In this document: in pieces, positions 36,986-45,720 of the stretch
Position numbering within the stretch: the stretch's first letter is position 1
Layout of the letters: each line of letters begins with the position of its first letter
Assembly: GCF_001475545.1 (NCBI RefSeq)
Contig: NZ_LDQC01000038.1
Location: 1-64,000 of the forward strand
Source: Curtobacterium luteum
GTDB taxonomy: Bacteria > Actinomycetota > Actinomycetes > Actinomycetales > Microbacteriaceae
DNA: 64,000 nt
Direction of reading: 5' to 3'
Translations under genes and position numbers: made by a program
The notes under the pieces: model-generated
Told to the model about the DNA's origin: nothing
The model's input: the letters and a program-made list of their open reading frames with translations, nothing else
Database searches by the model: none

Positions 36986-38085
36986 GCGCGTTCACCGGCA
37001 TCACGGTCGATCGGGAGGCGTTGATCGCCAACTACGCGACCGTCGCCGAGCAGGTGGCACCGTCCGGCGTCATCGCGGTCGTCAAGGCCAACGCGTACGG
37101 CCACGGCGCGGCCGACGCCGCGAGGGCGTTCGTGGACGCCGGTGCGGAGTGGCTCGGCGTGGCGGACATCGACGAGGGCATCGCCCTGCGCGAGGCCGGC
37201 ATCGACGAGGGCACCCGCATCCTGGCGTGGTTGCACGCACCCGACGAGGACTTCCGTCGCGCCGCGCAGTACGGCATCACCCCGGCGGTCTCGAGCGTCT
37301 CGCAGCTGTCGGCGGCGGCCGACTCCGAGGTGCCCGCCGTGCACGTGTGCGTCGACACCGGGCTGAGCCGCAACGGCGCCGTCGAGTCCGAGTGGCCCGA
37401 GCTCTTCGAGACCGCCGGTCGGCTCGCCCGCGGCGGCTCGCGCACCCGGGTCGAGGGGCTCATGTCGCACCTGGCGAACGCCTCACGGGACGACGACCTC
37501 GACCAGGACGCCGCGCTCCAGCGGGCGCTCGACGGCCTCGCGGCGAACGGCGTCGTGCCGGACATGGTGCACCTCGCGGCCAGCGCGGCGAGCATCGCCG
37601 TGCCGGAGACCCGGCGGGACATCGCGCGTGTCGGCGTCGCGCTGTACGGGCTGAGCCCGTTCGCGGACCGCACCTCGGCCGACCTCGGGCTCCGACCCGC
37701 GATGCGAGTGACCGCGGCGGTGCTCCGGACCGTCCCCGTCCACGCCGGCGAGGGCGCCAGCTACGGGTTCACCTGGCGCGCCGAGCAGGACACCCGTCTC
37801 GCGGTCATCGGGCTCGGCTACGCCGACGGCTTCGACCGGGCACTCGGCAACCACGTCTCGGTCCGCATCGGCGACCGCCGCTTCCCGGTGGTGGGCCGTG
37901 TCGCCATGAACGCCATGCACATCGACATCGGCGACGCCGCGGTGCAGGTCGGCGACGAGGTCGTCCTCTGGGGCGACCCGGCCGACGGCGATCCGGCGGT
38001 CGAGGAGTGGGCCGACGCGATCGGCACGATCAACTACGAGGTCGTCGCCCGCATCGGGCGCAGCGTCGAGCGGAGGACCACGTGA
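36982..38085 (+). CDS. alr: Alanine racemase (first of two tandem copies)
   Basis: 367 residues. The PLP Lys is Lys35 in VVKANAYGHG, the second catalytic base Tyr261 in GASYGFTWRAEQD, and the substrate-carboxylate Arg is Arg130 in VDTGLSRNG. The motif that usually reads MDQ near the active-site entrance is MNAM here (Asn310 instead of Asp). It makes D-alanine from L-alanine for peptidoglycan. It overlaps acpS and the second racemase by 4 nt each, so acpS-alr-alr-tsaE form one coupled operon. It is the most canonical copy by its YGFTW signature, except at Asn310. Confidence 0.9.
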   Translation: MSAFTGITVDREALIANYATVAEQVAPSGVIAVVKANAYGHGAADAARAFVDAGAEWLGVADIDEGIALREAGIDEGTRILAWLHAPDEDFRRAAQYGITPAVSSVSQLSAAADSEVPAVHVCVDTGLSRNGAVESEWPELFETAGRLARGGSRTRVEGLMSHLANASRDDDLDQDAALQRALDGLAANGVVPDMVHLAASAASIAVPETRRDIARVGVALYGLSPFADRTSADLGLRPAMRVTAAVLRTVPVHAGEGASYGFTWRAEQDTRLAVIGLGYADGFDRALGNHVSVRIGDRRFPVVGRVAMNAMHIDIGDAAVQVGDEVVLWGDPADGDPAVEEWADAIGTINYEVVARIGRSVERRTT

Positions 38086-39242
38086 GCGCGTCACTGCGAC
38101 AGGCATCGGTCGACCTGGACGCGTACCGGGCGAACCTCGACCTCGTCCGCGAGTGGATGGAACCGGTCGAGCTCATGGCGATCATGAAGGCCGACGCGTA
38201 CGGCCACGGGCTCGAACCGATCGCGCTCGCCGCGGTCGACGCCGGGGTGCGGTGGATCGGCGTGCTGACCGTCCCGGCCGCCCTCCGGCTCCGCGCCATC
38301 GGCGTCGACGAGGACGTCCGCGTGTTCACGTGGCAGCACGCTGCGGACCTCGACTTCCGCGACGCGATCGACTCCGCGATCGACCTCGGGGTCTCGAACG
38401 TGCCCGAGCTGCAGCGGGTCGTCGACGCCGTGGACCACCGTCCAGCGCGCGTGCACCTCGGCTTCGACTCCGGCCTCCACCGCGACGGTGCGACGCCGGA
38501 GGACTGGCCGGCCCTCGTCGCCGCCGCGCTCGCCGCCCAGCGCGCCGGTCGGATCGAGGTCGTGGCCGCCTACACGCACCTCGCGGAGTCGTCGGACGAC
38601 GAGGACACCGCCGCCGTCGCCGCGTTCGACGCCGCCGTCGAGCAGGCCGAGGACGTCGGGCTCGACATCCCCGTGCGGCACGTCGCCGCGTCGCTCGCGG
38701 GACTGGAGCGCAAGGAGTTCCGCAAGGACATGGTCCGGATGGGCGCGAACCTGTTCGGCATCCCCGGCGCTGACGGCGTCTCGGCCGCCGACCTCGGGCT
38801 CGAGGCCGTGATGACGCTGCGCGCCTCCGTCGCGAAGACGAAGCGGGTGCCCGTCGACACCGGTGTCTCGTACGACTACACCTACCGCACCGCCGCCGAG
38901 ACGACGCTCGCACTCGTCCCGGTCGGGTACGCGGACGGTGTCCCGCGGCTCGCGCAGGGACGGGTGCAGGTGGCGATCAACGGGAAGCGCTACCCGATCG
39001 CGGGTCGGGTAGCGATGGACCAGTTCCTCGTGGACGTCGGCGACGACGAGGTGCGGGTCGGCGACGTCGTGACGCTGTTCGGCACCGGGGAGCACGGCGA
39101 GATGACGGTGCTCGAGTGGGGTGCCGCCCTCGACACGATCGGCGAGGAGATCGTCTGCCGCATCGGTGAGCGCGTGCCCCGCGTGTACGAGGGCCACGAG
39201 GCCGAGGGGCACGTGGCCGAGTACCTCCGGGGTGAGCGGTGA
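38082..39242 (+). CDS. Alanine racemase-fold protein (second tandem copy)
   Basis: 386 residues from GTG. The PLP Lys is Lys36 in MKADAYGHG, Arg134 lies in FDSGLHRDG, Tyr264 in VSYDYTYRT and Asp313 in AMDQFLVDVG, so all catalytic residues are present. The Tyr motif is YDYTY rather than YGxTY, and the insert LERKEFRKDMVRMG follows the AAS motif. It may be a second alanine racemase or act on another amino acid. In this family of organisms D-ornithine or other D-diamino acids are needed for type B peptidoglycan, so a diamino-acid substrate is worth testing. tsaE overlaps its stop by 4 nt. Confidence 0.85.
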   Translation: MSASLRQASVDLDAYRANLDLVREWMEPVELMAIMKADAYGHGLEPIALAAVDAGVRWIGVLTVPAALRLRAIGVDEDVRVFTWQHAADLDFRDAIDSAIDLGVSNVPELQRVVDAVDHRPARVHLGFDSGLHRDGATPEDWPALVAAALAAQRAGRIEVVAAYTHLAESSDDEDTAAVAAFDAAVEQAEDVGLDIPVRHVAASLAGLERKEFRKDMVRMGANLFGIPGADGVSAADLGLEAVMTLRASVAKTKRVPVDTGVSYDYTYRTAAETTLALVPVGYADGVPRLAQGRVQVAINGKRYPIAGRVAMDQFLVDVGDDEVRVGDVVTLFGTGEHGEMTVLEWGAALDTIGEEIVCRIGERVPRVYEGHEAEGHVAEYLRGER

Positions 39243-39748
39243 CCGAGCCGCGCGTCCTCGTCGACACCACCGTCGCCACGACGGAGGGGATGGGCGAGCT
39301 CGGTGCTCGTCTCGCGGGCGTCCTGCGCGCCGGGGACCTCGTCGTGCTGACCGGTCCCCTCGGAGCGGGCAAGACGACGCTCACCCGCGGCCTCGGGGCA
39401 GCGCTCGGAGCCCGCGGGCAGGTGTCCAGCCCGACGTTCGTGCTCGCCCGGACCCACCCGACGACGAGCGGCCCGGACCTCGTGCACGTCGACGCCTACC
39501 GCCTGTCCGACCCGGTGGAGCTCGACGACCTCGACCTCGACTGGGACGGCTCCATCGTCGTGGTCGAGTGGGGGCGGGGGTTCGTCGACGGGATCTCCGA
39601 CGACGTGCTCGACGTCGAGATCGTCCGGGCGACGGGAAGCGCCGGTGACAGCGCAGCCGACGACCTCGACCCGGACGACGTGCCCGACGAGCCCCGGCGG
39701 GTCATCGTCACGGGTACCGGCAGCCGCTGGGCCGACGTCCGGCTCTGA
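39239..39748 (+). CDS. tsaE: tRNA threonylcarbamoyladenosine biosynthesis ATPase TsaE
   Basis: 169 residues. The P-loop GPLGAGKTTLTRGLG is near residue 40, followed by SSPTFVLARTH and HVDAYRLSDPVELDDLDLD, the conserved TsaE motifs, and VVVEWGRGF. It works with TsaB and TsaD to make t6A37 in tRNAs. The C-terminal 40 residues (SAGDSAADDLDPDDVPDE) are acidic and variable. A 68-nt gap separates it from tsaB, whose own -10 lies there. Confidence 0.93.
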   Translation: MTEPRVLVDTTVATTEGMGELGARLAGVLRAGDLVVLTGPLGAGKTTLTRGLGAALGARGQVSSPTFVLARTHPTTSGPDLVHVDAYRLSDPVELDDLDLDWDGSIVVVEWGRGFVDGISDDVLDVEIVRATGSAGDSAADDLDPDDVPDEPRRVIVTGTGSRWADVRL

Positions 39749-39816
39749 GGCCGGTCACCGCAGCGCGGGCTCCTGCTCCGCCACGAGGCCCCTGGCAGGA
39801 CGCCTACGATGGACGG

Positions 39817-40443
39817 GTGCTGCTCGCGATCGACACCTCCGCCGGGACGTCCGTCGCCCTCGTCGACCCGGCCACCGGACGCGAGCTCGCGAACCGGAGC
39901 ACTGACGACTCCCGTCGTCACGCCGAGGTGATCGGCCCGTTCCTCACCGAGGTCCTGACGGAGGCCGGGGTCACACCAGCAGAGGTCACCGGAGTGGTGG
40001 CCGGCATGGGCCCGGGGCCGTTCACGGGCCTCCGCGTCGGCATCGCCGCCGCCCGTACCTTCGCCGCCGCACGCGGCGTCGCCTTCCTCCCGCTCGTCAG
40101 CCACGACGCCGTCGCGGCCGACCAGCCCCACACCGGCCCGTTCATCGTCATCACGGACGCCCGCCGCCGCGAGGTCTACTGGTCGGCGTACGACGTCGAC
40201 GGCGTCCGCGTCGCCGGCCCGGGACTCGCCAAGCCGGCGGACCTCGACGAGGTGATCCGCGCCTCCCGTCCGGAAGCGGCCACCTGGGAGCGCGTCACCG
40301 CCGTCGAGATCCCGGCCGGGAGGCTCGGCGCGCTCGCCGCGGATCGTCTCGCCTCCGGCGCTCCCCTCGCCGACGACACCCCGCTCTACCTGCGCGATCC
40401 CGACGTGACGATGCCGGGAGCCCCGAAGCGGGTCGTCCGGTGA
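39817..40443 (+). CDS. tsaB: tRNA threonylcarbamoyladenosine biosynthesis protein TsaB
   Basis: 208 residues from GTG. It starts LLAIDTSAGTSVALVD, the actin-like ATPase phosphate-1 motif, and has the conserved GPGPFTGLRVGIAAARTFA and ITDARRREVYW. TsaB is the inactive ASKHA-fold partner of TsaD. TACGAT (39805-39810) ends 6 nt before the GTG, which indicates leaderless initiation in addition to any read-through. rimI overlaps by 4 nt. Confidence 0.93.
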   Translation: MLLAIDTSAGTSVALVDPATGRELANRSTDDSRRHAEVIGPFLTEVLTEAGVTPAEVTGVVAGMGPGPFTGLRVGIAAARTFAAARGVAFLPLVSHDAVAADQPHTGPFIVITDARRREVYWSAYDVDGVRVAGPGLAKPADLDEVIRASRPEAATWERVTAVEIPAGRLGALAADRLASGAPLADDTPLYLRDPDVTMPGAPKRVVR

Positions 40444-40982
40444 CGGGCCTCCCCGACGGGCTGCGGCTCCGACCGGCCCACCCACAGGACCTCGACGACA
40501 TCATGTGGCTCGAGCACGTGTCGTTCCCCACGGACGCCTGGTCGGCGTCGCAGATGTCCGGCGAGCTGTACTCGCCGCACGGGTACTACGTGGTCGTCGA
40601 GACCGTGGCCGAGGGCACGGCGCCGACGGTCGTCGGGTACGCCGGGCTGTCCTCGCTCGCGGGCAACCCGGTCGCCGACGTGCAGACGATCGCCGTCGCC
40701 GCCGACCATCGCGGGCGCGGCATCGGCAGGGTGCTCTTCGCGGAGCTGCTCGACGAAGCGCGTCGTCGCGGCGTGCACGAGGTCTTCCTCGAGGTGCGGG
40801 CGGACAACCCGGTGGCGCAGGCGATGTACACCGCGTTCGGCTTCGAGCACATCGCCACGCGGCCTCGCTACTACCAGCCGGACGGCGTCGACGCGTGGGT
40901 GATGCGCGCGGAGCTGCCCGCCGGAGCCGGCAGCGGTTCCGTCGGGCCGATCGGACAGGAGGCGCTCGATGAGCACCGCTGA
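40440..40982 (+). CDS. rimI: Ribosomal protein S18-alanine N-acetyltransferase (GNAT family)
   Basis: 180 residues. The GNAT acetyl-CoA loop is [20 protein letters not shown], followed by [22 protein letters not shown] and the [17 protein letters not shown] end, the RimI pattern. It probably acetylates the N-terminus of S18. It sits between tsaB and tsaD, as in many Gram-positive genomes, overlapping tsaB by 4 nt and tsaD by 14 nt. Confidence 0.9.
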   Translation: MTGLPDGLRLRPAHPQDLDDIMWLEHVSFPTDAWSASQMSGELYSPHGYYVVVETVAEGTAPTVVGYAGLSSLAGNPVADVQTIAVAADHRGRGIGRVLFAELLDEARRRGVHEVFLEVRADNPVAQAMYTAFGFEHIATRPRYYQPDGVDAWVMRAELPAGAGSGSVGPIGQEALDEHR

Positions 40983-42024
40983 ACCACTCGTGCTCGGCAT
41001 CGAGACGAGCTGTGACGAGACCGGCGTGGGCATCGTCCGGGGGAACACCCTGCTCGCGAACGTCATCGCGTCGAGCATGGACGAGCACGCCCGGTACGGC
41101 GGCGTCGTGCCCGAGGTCGCCGCACGGGCGCACCTCGAGGCCATGACGCCGACGTTGCACGAAGCGCTCGACCGCGCCGGTGTCACCCTCGACGAGCTCG
41201 ACGCCGTCGCGGTCACCGCGGGGCCCGGCCTCGCCGGGGCGCTCATGGTCGGGGTCGGCGCGGCGAAGGCCCTGGCGGTCGCGACGGGCAAGCCGCTGTA
41301 CGGGGTGAACCACCTCGTCGGGCACGTCGGTGCTGACGTCCTGCGGGCGGACGGCTCCGAGATCGAACTGCCGACCGTCGCGCTGCTCGTCTCCGGTGGT
41401 CACACGTCGCTGTTGCTCGTGCGGGACCTCGTCGGTGACGTGGAACTCCTCGGCGAGACGATCGACGACGCCGCGGGTGAGGCGTTCGACAAGGTCGCGC
41501 GGCTCCTCGGCCTGCCGTACCCGGGCGGCCCGCAGATCGACGAGGCGGCAGCCGAAGGGGACACGACGGCGATCCGGTTCCCCCGCGGCCTGACGCTGCC
41601 GAAGGACATGGCGGCGCACCGCTACGACTTCTCGTTCTCCGGCCTGAAGACCGCGGTCGCCCGATGGGTCGAGAAGTGCCGCGACGAGGGCCGCGAGGTA
41701 CCCGTCGCCGACGTCGCCGCGTCCTTCCGCGAGGCCGTGGTCGACGTGCTCCTCACGAAGGCCCTGAACGCCTGCCGCGACACCGGGGTCGACCGACTCC
41801 TGCTCGGCGGCGGTGTCGTGGCGAACGCCCGTCTGCGTGCCGTCGCGACCGAACGGTGCGCGGCCTCCGGCATCGCGCTCAGGATCCCGCCGTTCGACCT
41901 CTGCACCGACAACGGCGCGATGATCGCTGCGGTCGCCGCACGGCTCGTCGCCGACGGACACGCGCCGAGCGACCTCGGGATCGCCGCAGACTCGACGCTG
42001 CCGGTCACGACCGTCCAGGTCTGA
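40969..42024 (+). CDS. tsaD: tRNA N6-adenosine threonylcarbamoyltransferase TsaD
   Basis: 351 residues. It starts [17 protein letters not shown]. The metal-binding pair HxxxH is in [13 protein letters not shown] near residue 115, and later signatures are [13 protein letters not shown] and the [19 protein letters not shown] segment. It transfers threonylcarbamoyl to A37 of ANN-decoding tRNAs with TsaB and TsaE. It closes the tsaE-tsaB-rimI-tsaD unit. The ATG lies inside rimI. Confidence 0.96.
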   Translation: MSTAEPLVLGIETSCDETGVGIVRGNTLLANVIASSMDEHARYGGVVPEVAARAHLEAMTPTLHEALDRAGVTLDELDAVAVTAGPGLAGALMVGVGAAKALAVATGKPLYGVNHLVGHVGADVLRADGSEIELPTVALLVSGGHTSLLLVRDLVGDVELLGETIDDAAGEAFDKVARLLGLPYPGGPQIDEAAAEGDTTAIRFPRGLTLPKDMAAHRYDFSFSGLKTAVARWVEKCRDEGREVPVADVAASFREAVVDVLLTKALNACRDTGVDRLLLGGGVVANARLRAVATERCAASGIALRIPPFDLCTDNGAMIAAVAARLVADGHAPSDLGIAADSTLPVTTVQV

Positions 42025-42122
42025 CGTCCGACGGCACCGCTCGGCGTCCTGCACGGGCTCGGGCTCCGTGTGGAACGATGGGGGCCGGTACCCGACCAAC
42101 GGTGCCGGGAGGGGTGGACACG

Positions 42123-42872
42123 GTGTCCGATCAGAACCAGTGGCCGAGGCCGGGGCAGCCCGACGAGCAGCCGAGCAGCGGGTACCCCGGCGCCGCGCAG
42201 CCCGACGGCACCCGTGCGTCCGAGCCGGCGTCGACCCCGGCGCCCGGTGAGGCACCGAGCGCCCCGCAACCCCCGAGCGCGCCGCAGCCGCCCGAGAACC
42301 CGTACGGCCAGAACCCGTACGGCTCGCAGCAGACCGGCTCGCAGCAGACCGGCTCGCAGCAGAACCCCTACGCCGCGCCGAGCAACCCGTACGCTGCGCC
42401 GAACCAGCAGCAGTACGGGCAGCAGCAGTACGGACAGCCGCAGTACAGGCAGTCGCAGTACGGGCAGCAGCAGTACGGGCAGTCGCAGTACGGGCAGCCG
42501 CAGTACGGCGGCCAGCAGCCGTACGGCGGTCCGTACGCCGCGGCGGGCTACCAGCCGTACGCGCAGCGCCCGAAGACGAACACCCTCGCGATCCTCTCGA
42601 TCGTGTTCGCGTTCGGCGGCATCCTGATCTGGCCGATCGTCATCCTCACGAGCCCGGCGGGCGCGATCATGGGCCACGTCGCCCTCGGCAAGATCAGGGA
42701 GACCGGGGAGGGCGGCCGCGGACTCGCGCTCGCCGGCATCATCGGCGGCTGGGCGCTGACCGGTCTGTACGTCCTGGGCGCGCTCGCGTTCTTCGCGCTC
42801 ATCGGTGTCGCGAACTCCCACGGGACCAGCGTGTACGGCGACCCCGGGACCTCGGGGGCCTTCATCGGCTAG
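42123..42872 (+). CDS. DUF4190-type membrane protein with QYGQ-repeat N-terminus
   Basis: 249 residues. The first 150 are low-complexity: Pro/Ala/Ser-rich sequence, three GSQQT units and seven 5-residue units of the form [QPS]QYGQ (about residues 96-130), then YGGPYAAAGYQPYAQ. Two hydrophobic segments follow (ILSIVFAFGGILIWPIVILT and LYVLGALAFFALIGVA) with GHVALGKIRETGEGGRGLALAG between them, the DUF4190 signature. No enzymatic role is known. The GTG at 42123 was chosen because GGGAGGGG precedes it. It is convergent with the methyltransferase gene. Confidence 0.8.
   Translation: MSDQNQWPRPGQPDEQPSSGYPGAAQPDGTRASEPASTPAPGEAPSAPQPPSAPQPPENPYGQNPYGSQQTGSQQTGSQQNPYAAPSNPYAAPNQQQYGQQQYGQPQYRQSQYGQQQYGQSQYGQPQYGGQQPYGGPYAAAGYQPYAQRPKTNTLAILSIVFAFGGILIWPIVILTSPAGAIMGHVALGKIRETGEGGRGLALAGIIGGWALTGLYVLGALAFFALIGVANSHGTSVYGDPGTSGAFIG
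42321..42512 (+). repeat. Short in-frame tandem repeats in the DUF4190 gene
   Basis: Three copies of a 15-bp unit (GGCTCGCAGCAGACC, 42321-42365, the last diverged) are followed after 42 nt by seven degenerate 15-bp units encoding [QPS]QYGQ or a close variant (42408-42512). The periods keep the frame. Such tracts can gain or lose units by slippage. Confidence 0.8.
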
Positions 42873-42893
42873 CCCGTCTCCGAACGGACTGCG

Positions 42894-42927
42894 CGACGGC
42901 GGGTTCCCGGTCGGGTCCCCGCCGTCG
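42894..42927. terminator. Bidirectional terminator between DUF4190 and methyltransferase genes
   Basis: CGACGGCGGG (42894-42903) pairs exactly with CCCGCCGTCG (42918-42927) across a 14-nt loop. The genes on both sides converge here. Confidence 0.7.
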
Positions 42928-42933
42928 TCGTGA

Positions 42934-44136
42934 TCAGCTCGCCACGTCCGAGAGCCGCTCGCACAGGATCGCGGTGTGCCGTCCATCCACGCGGGTGAGC
43001 ACGAGCGTGACCGCACGCCGCCCCCGGAGCCGCAGCCGCTTCCGGAACTGCGCCGGGTCGACGTCGACCCCGCGCTTCTTGATCTCCACGGTGCCGACGT
43101 CGTCCGCGGCCAGTCGTGCCGCGAGCTGCTTCACGTCGAGGGGCATCGTGTCGACGACCCGGAACCCCTGGGCGAACGGCGTCGAGACGGCGCGGTCCGA
43201 CGTGACGTAGGCGATGCCGTCCGAGAGCATGCGACCGTCGATCGACCGCGCGAGGTCCCCGATGAGGCGTGCGCGGATCACGGCGCCGTCGGGCTCGTAG
43301 AGGTACGTCCCCAGTGCACCGACGGGCACGTCGGGTGCATCGGCCGCCGCGGTCAGTTCGGCCACTCCGTGCGCCCCGATCACGGTGGCAGCGCGCCGGA
43401 CCCCGTCGCGGGCGAGCGGGCCGAACCAGAGGGCGAGCTCGACGACCTCGCGGTCGACGGACACCCACTGCGCCTCGGCCGTGTCGGGGACGAGGTCGCG
43501 GTCGATGCCCGGGCCGAGCTTCACGCCGGTGGGGGGCGTCGTCGCGGCGGCGAACACGGTGTCGAGCGACGGCGACCAGTCGTCCGGGTCGGCCAGGCGT
43601 CGGGTGTTCCCGTGTCCGGCGGTGCGACGCGCGGGGTCCATCCACACGCCGTCGACGCGCGAGAGGTCGAACGCTGCGGCGTCGCCGAGTTCCACGCGGG
43701 CATCGGGCCACGGCGCGAGGTTGTGCGTCGCGACCGCCGCGGTGACCTCGTCGCGGTCCACCGCGGTGACGTCGAGGTCGAGCGCTGCCATCGCCATCGC
43801 GTCACCGCCGATCCCGCACCCGAGGTCGGCCACCCGTGTCAGCCCGGCGGCGGCGAACCGGCCGGCGTGCTGCGCGGCGACCTGCAGCCGGGTCGCCTGC
43901 TCGAGCCCGGCCTCGGTGAACAGCATGCGCGCGGCGAACGGGCCGAACTTCGCGGCCGCCCTCTGCCGGAGCTTCGCCTGGGTCAGGACGGCGGCGACGA
44001 GCCCGGGGTCGTGCCCCTCGCCACGGAGGCGCGAGACGACCCGGACGATCTCGCCACCGTCGGAGACGCTCGGAGTACGGTCGAGCAGGGCCATCCCCTC
44101 GGGGGTGAGCAGCTGGGCGAGTTCGGCGGCGTCCAC
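42934..44136 (-). CDS. Class I SAM-dependent methyltransferase with THUMP-like C-terminal domain
   Basis: 400 residues. The SAM-binding motif is [20 protein letters not shown], followed by [14 protein letters not shown] and the motif-IV-like [15 protein letters not shown]-like C-terminal part ends [20 protein letters not shown] and [15 protein letters not shown]. Such proteins are conserved in actinobacteria; the substrate is unknown, with RNA most likely from the THUMP-like domain. The GTG at 44136 lies behind GGGAGGA on the minus strand. Its start is 40 nt from the first CIRCE, so it is divergent from groES and may share HrcA control. Confidence 0.78.
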   Translation of the reverse strand: MDAAELAQLLTPEGMALLDRTPSVSDGGEIVRVVSRLRGEGHDPGLVAAVLTQAKLRQRAAAKFGPFAARMLFTEAGLEQATRLQVAAQHAGRFAAAGLTRVADLGCGIGGDAMAMAALDLDVTAVDRDEVTAAVATHNLAPWPDARVELGDAAAFDLSRVDGVWMDPARRTAGHGNTRRLADPDDWSPSLDTVFAAATTPPTGVKLGPGIDRDLVPDTAEAQWVSVDREVVELALWFGPLARDGVRRAATVIGAHGVAELTAAADAPDVPVGALGTYLYEPDGAVIRARLIGDLARSIDGRMLSDGIAYVTSDRAVSTPFAQGFRVVDTMPLDVKQLAARLAADDVGTVEIKKRGVDVDPAQFRKRLRLRGRRAVTLVLTRVDGRHTAILCERLSDVAS

Positions 44137-44175
44137 CCGACGATCCTCCCAGGTCGCCGGCGAGCCCGACACGTG

Positions 44176-44202
44176 CTGGCACTCGGATTGACCGAGTGCC
44201 AG
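44176..44202 (+). promoter_or_regulatory. CIRCE operator 1 (HrcA binding site)
   Basis: CTGGCACTC-N9-GAGTGCCAG is a perfect inverted repeat matching the actinobacterial form of CIRCE. It overlaps the -35 (TTGACC) of the groES promoter and lies 40 nt from the start of the divergent methyltransferase gene. Confidence 0.92.
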
Positions 44203-44216
44203 ACTGTCCCTAGAGT
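44188..44216 (+). promoter_or_regulatory. groES promoter
   Basis: TTGACC (44188-44193), 17 nt and TAGAGT (44211-44216) make a vegetative promoter lying between and within the two CIRCE sites; the predicted start near 44223 falls in the second one. HrcA bound to either would block it, giving heat-shock induction. Confidence 0.75.
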
Positions 44217-44221
44217 TGGCG

Positions 44222-44248
44222 TTGGCACTCTCCTGTGCGTAGTGCCAA
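44222..44248 (+). promoter_or_regulatory. CIRCE operator 2 (HrcA binding site)
   Basis: TTGGCACTC-N9-TAGTGCCAA matches CIRCE with one base changed in the right arm. It sits at the expected transcription start, 47 nt before the groES GTG. Confidence 0.9.
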
Positions 44249-44295
44249 CCGGTTCCCATCTGTACCGAGTCAGTACCGAGAAAGAAGAGGTCACC

Positions 44296-44592
44296 GTGGC
44301 CGTCAGCATCAAGCCGCTCGAGGATCGCATCGTCATCCGCCAGGTCGAGGCGGAGCAGACCACCGCTTCCGGTCTGGTCATCCCGGACACCGCCAAGGAG
44401 AAGCCCCAGGAGGGCGAGGTCGTGGCCGTGGGTCCGGGCCGCGTCGACGACAACGGCAACCGCATCCCGCTGGACATCGCCGTCGGCGACAAGGTCATCT
44501 ACTCCAAGTACGGCGGCACCGAGGTCAAGTACTCGGGCGAGGACCTGCTGGTCCTCTCGGCCCGCGACGTCCTCGCGGTCGTCGTGCGCTGA
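44296..44592 (+). CDS. groES: Co-chaperonin GroES
   Basis: 98 residues from GTG. It starts [20 protein letters not shown], has the mobile loop [19 protein letters not shown] and the [15 protein letters not shown]-type roof ([19 protein letters not shown]). It caps GroEL. No groEL follows: a terminator comes after 16 nt, so the chaperonin gene must lie elsewhere. Two CIRCE sites control it. GAAGAGG is the ribosome site. Confidence 0.97.
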   Translation: MAVSIKPLEDRIVIRQVEAEQTTASGLVIPDTAKEKPQEGEVVAVGPGRVDDNGNRIPLDIAVGDKVIYSKYGGTEVKYSGEDLLVLSARDVLAVVVR

Positions 44593-44608
44593 TCCAGCCC
44601 ACACTGCG

Positions 44609-44643
44609 AACGCCCCGTCGGCCACCTGGTCGGCGGGGCGTTT
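44609..44643 (+). terminator. groES terminator
   Basis: AACGCCCCG (44609-44617) pairs with CGGGGCGTT (44634-44642) and TTTGT follows, a textbook intrinsic terminator shape. Confidence 0.85.
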
Positions 44644-44740
44644 GTCCGTCCGCGCTCGGTCCGGCGGTGCGCTCCGCGCCTTCCGTCCGGGAGGCACGGT
44701 GCCGGTCCGCAGCGTCGGCGTGGCTTCCTAGGATGGTTCC

Positions 44741-45703
44741 GTGAGTGAACCGACGACCACGCGACCCGTCCGCAGCGAGGCATCCGTCGGGGTCCTCCAG
44801 GCGATCGTGGCCTACGGGCTGTGGGGACTCATGCCGCTGCTCTTCGCGGCGATGTCCCCGGCCGGAGCGTTCGAGATCGTCGCCTGGCGGATCGTCTTCG
44901 GGCTGGTGTTCTGCGCGGTCGCCATCGCCGTCACCCGCTCGTGGCTGCGCACCCGTTCCCTGGTCGCCCAGCGCCGGGTGATGCTCGTGATGGGGCTCGC
45001 GGCGGTGCTCATCCTGGTGAACTGGACGGTGTACGTCGCGGCGACGACCACCGGGCACACGGTCGAGGCGGCCCTCGGCTACTTCATCAACCCGCTCGTC
45101 ACGATCGCGCTCGGCGTCGTCGTGCTCCGTGAGCGGCTTCGTCCGGCGCAGTGGGCCGCGGTCGGCATCAGTGTCGTCGCGGTGGTCGTGATCGCGGTCG
45201 GGTACGGGCAGATGCCGTGGATCTCCCTCGCGCTGGCGTTCTCGTTCGGACTGTACGGGCTCGTGAAGAAGCGGGTCGGCGGGACGGTCGACGCACTGAG
45301 TGGTCTGACGATCGAGACCGTGTGGCTGCTGCCGATCGCGGTCGTCGCGCTCGTGGTGATGGGGGTGACGGGCCTCGGCGGCGGCGTGACGTTCACGAGC
45401 GAAGGGTGGGCGCACGTCCTCGTCACGGTGCTGACCGGACCGGCGACCGCGGTGCCGCTGCTGCTCTTCGCGTCGTCGGCGCGGCGGGTGAGCCTGTCGA
45501 CGCTCGGGTTGACGCAGTACCTCGCGCCGGTGGTGCAGCTGCTCGTCGGTGTGGTCGTGCAGCACGAGCCGATGCCGCCCGAACGGTGGATCGGCTTCGC
45601 GATCGTGTGGCTGGCGCTCGTCGTGCTCACGGTGGACAGCTTCGCTGCGGCACGGTCCTCGCGGCGTCGTGCCCGGGCAGCACCGGTTGCTGACCCGGCC
45701 TGA
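44741..45703 (+). CDS. rarD: EamA-family transporter, RarD type
   Basis: 320 residues with about ten hydrophobic segments in two EamA halves. Conserved RarD features are VGVLQAIVAYGLWGLMPLLF at the start, the WRIVFGLVF helix, VNWTVYVAATTTGHTVEAAL, GYFINPLV and SLSTLGLTQYLAPVVQLLVG. It is presumed to be a drug/metabolite exporter; chloramphenicol sensitivity was the original phenotype in other bacteria. TAGGAT (44729-44734) ends 6 nt before the GTG, so transcription is probably leaderless. No paralogue is visible nearby. Confidence 0.9.
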   Translation: MSEPTTTRPVRSEASVGVLQAIVAYGLWGLMPLLFAAMSPAGAFEIVAWRIVFGLVFCAVAIAVTRSWLRTRSLVAQRRVMLVMGLAAVLILVNWTVYVAATTTGHTVEAALGYFINPLVTIALGVVVLRERLRPAQWAAVGISVVAVVVIAVGYGQMPWISLALAFSFGLYGLVKKRVGGTVDALSGLTIETVWLLPIAVVALVVMGVTGLGGGVTFTSEGWAHVLVTVLTGPATAVPLLLFASSARRVSLSTLGLTQYLAPVVQLLVGVVVQHEPMPPERWIGFAIVWLALVVLTVDSFAAARSSRRRARAAPVADPA

Positions 45704-45720
45704 CCTGTCGGCCGTGCGCC

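Noticed and set aside
42321-42512. Short regular repeats as a CRISPR array
   Set aside because: The repeats are contiguous 15-bp units without spacers and lie in frame inside a coding gene.
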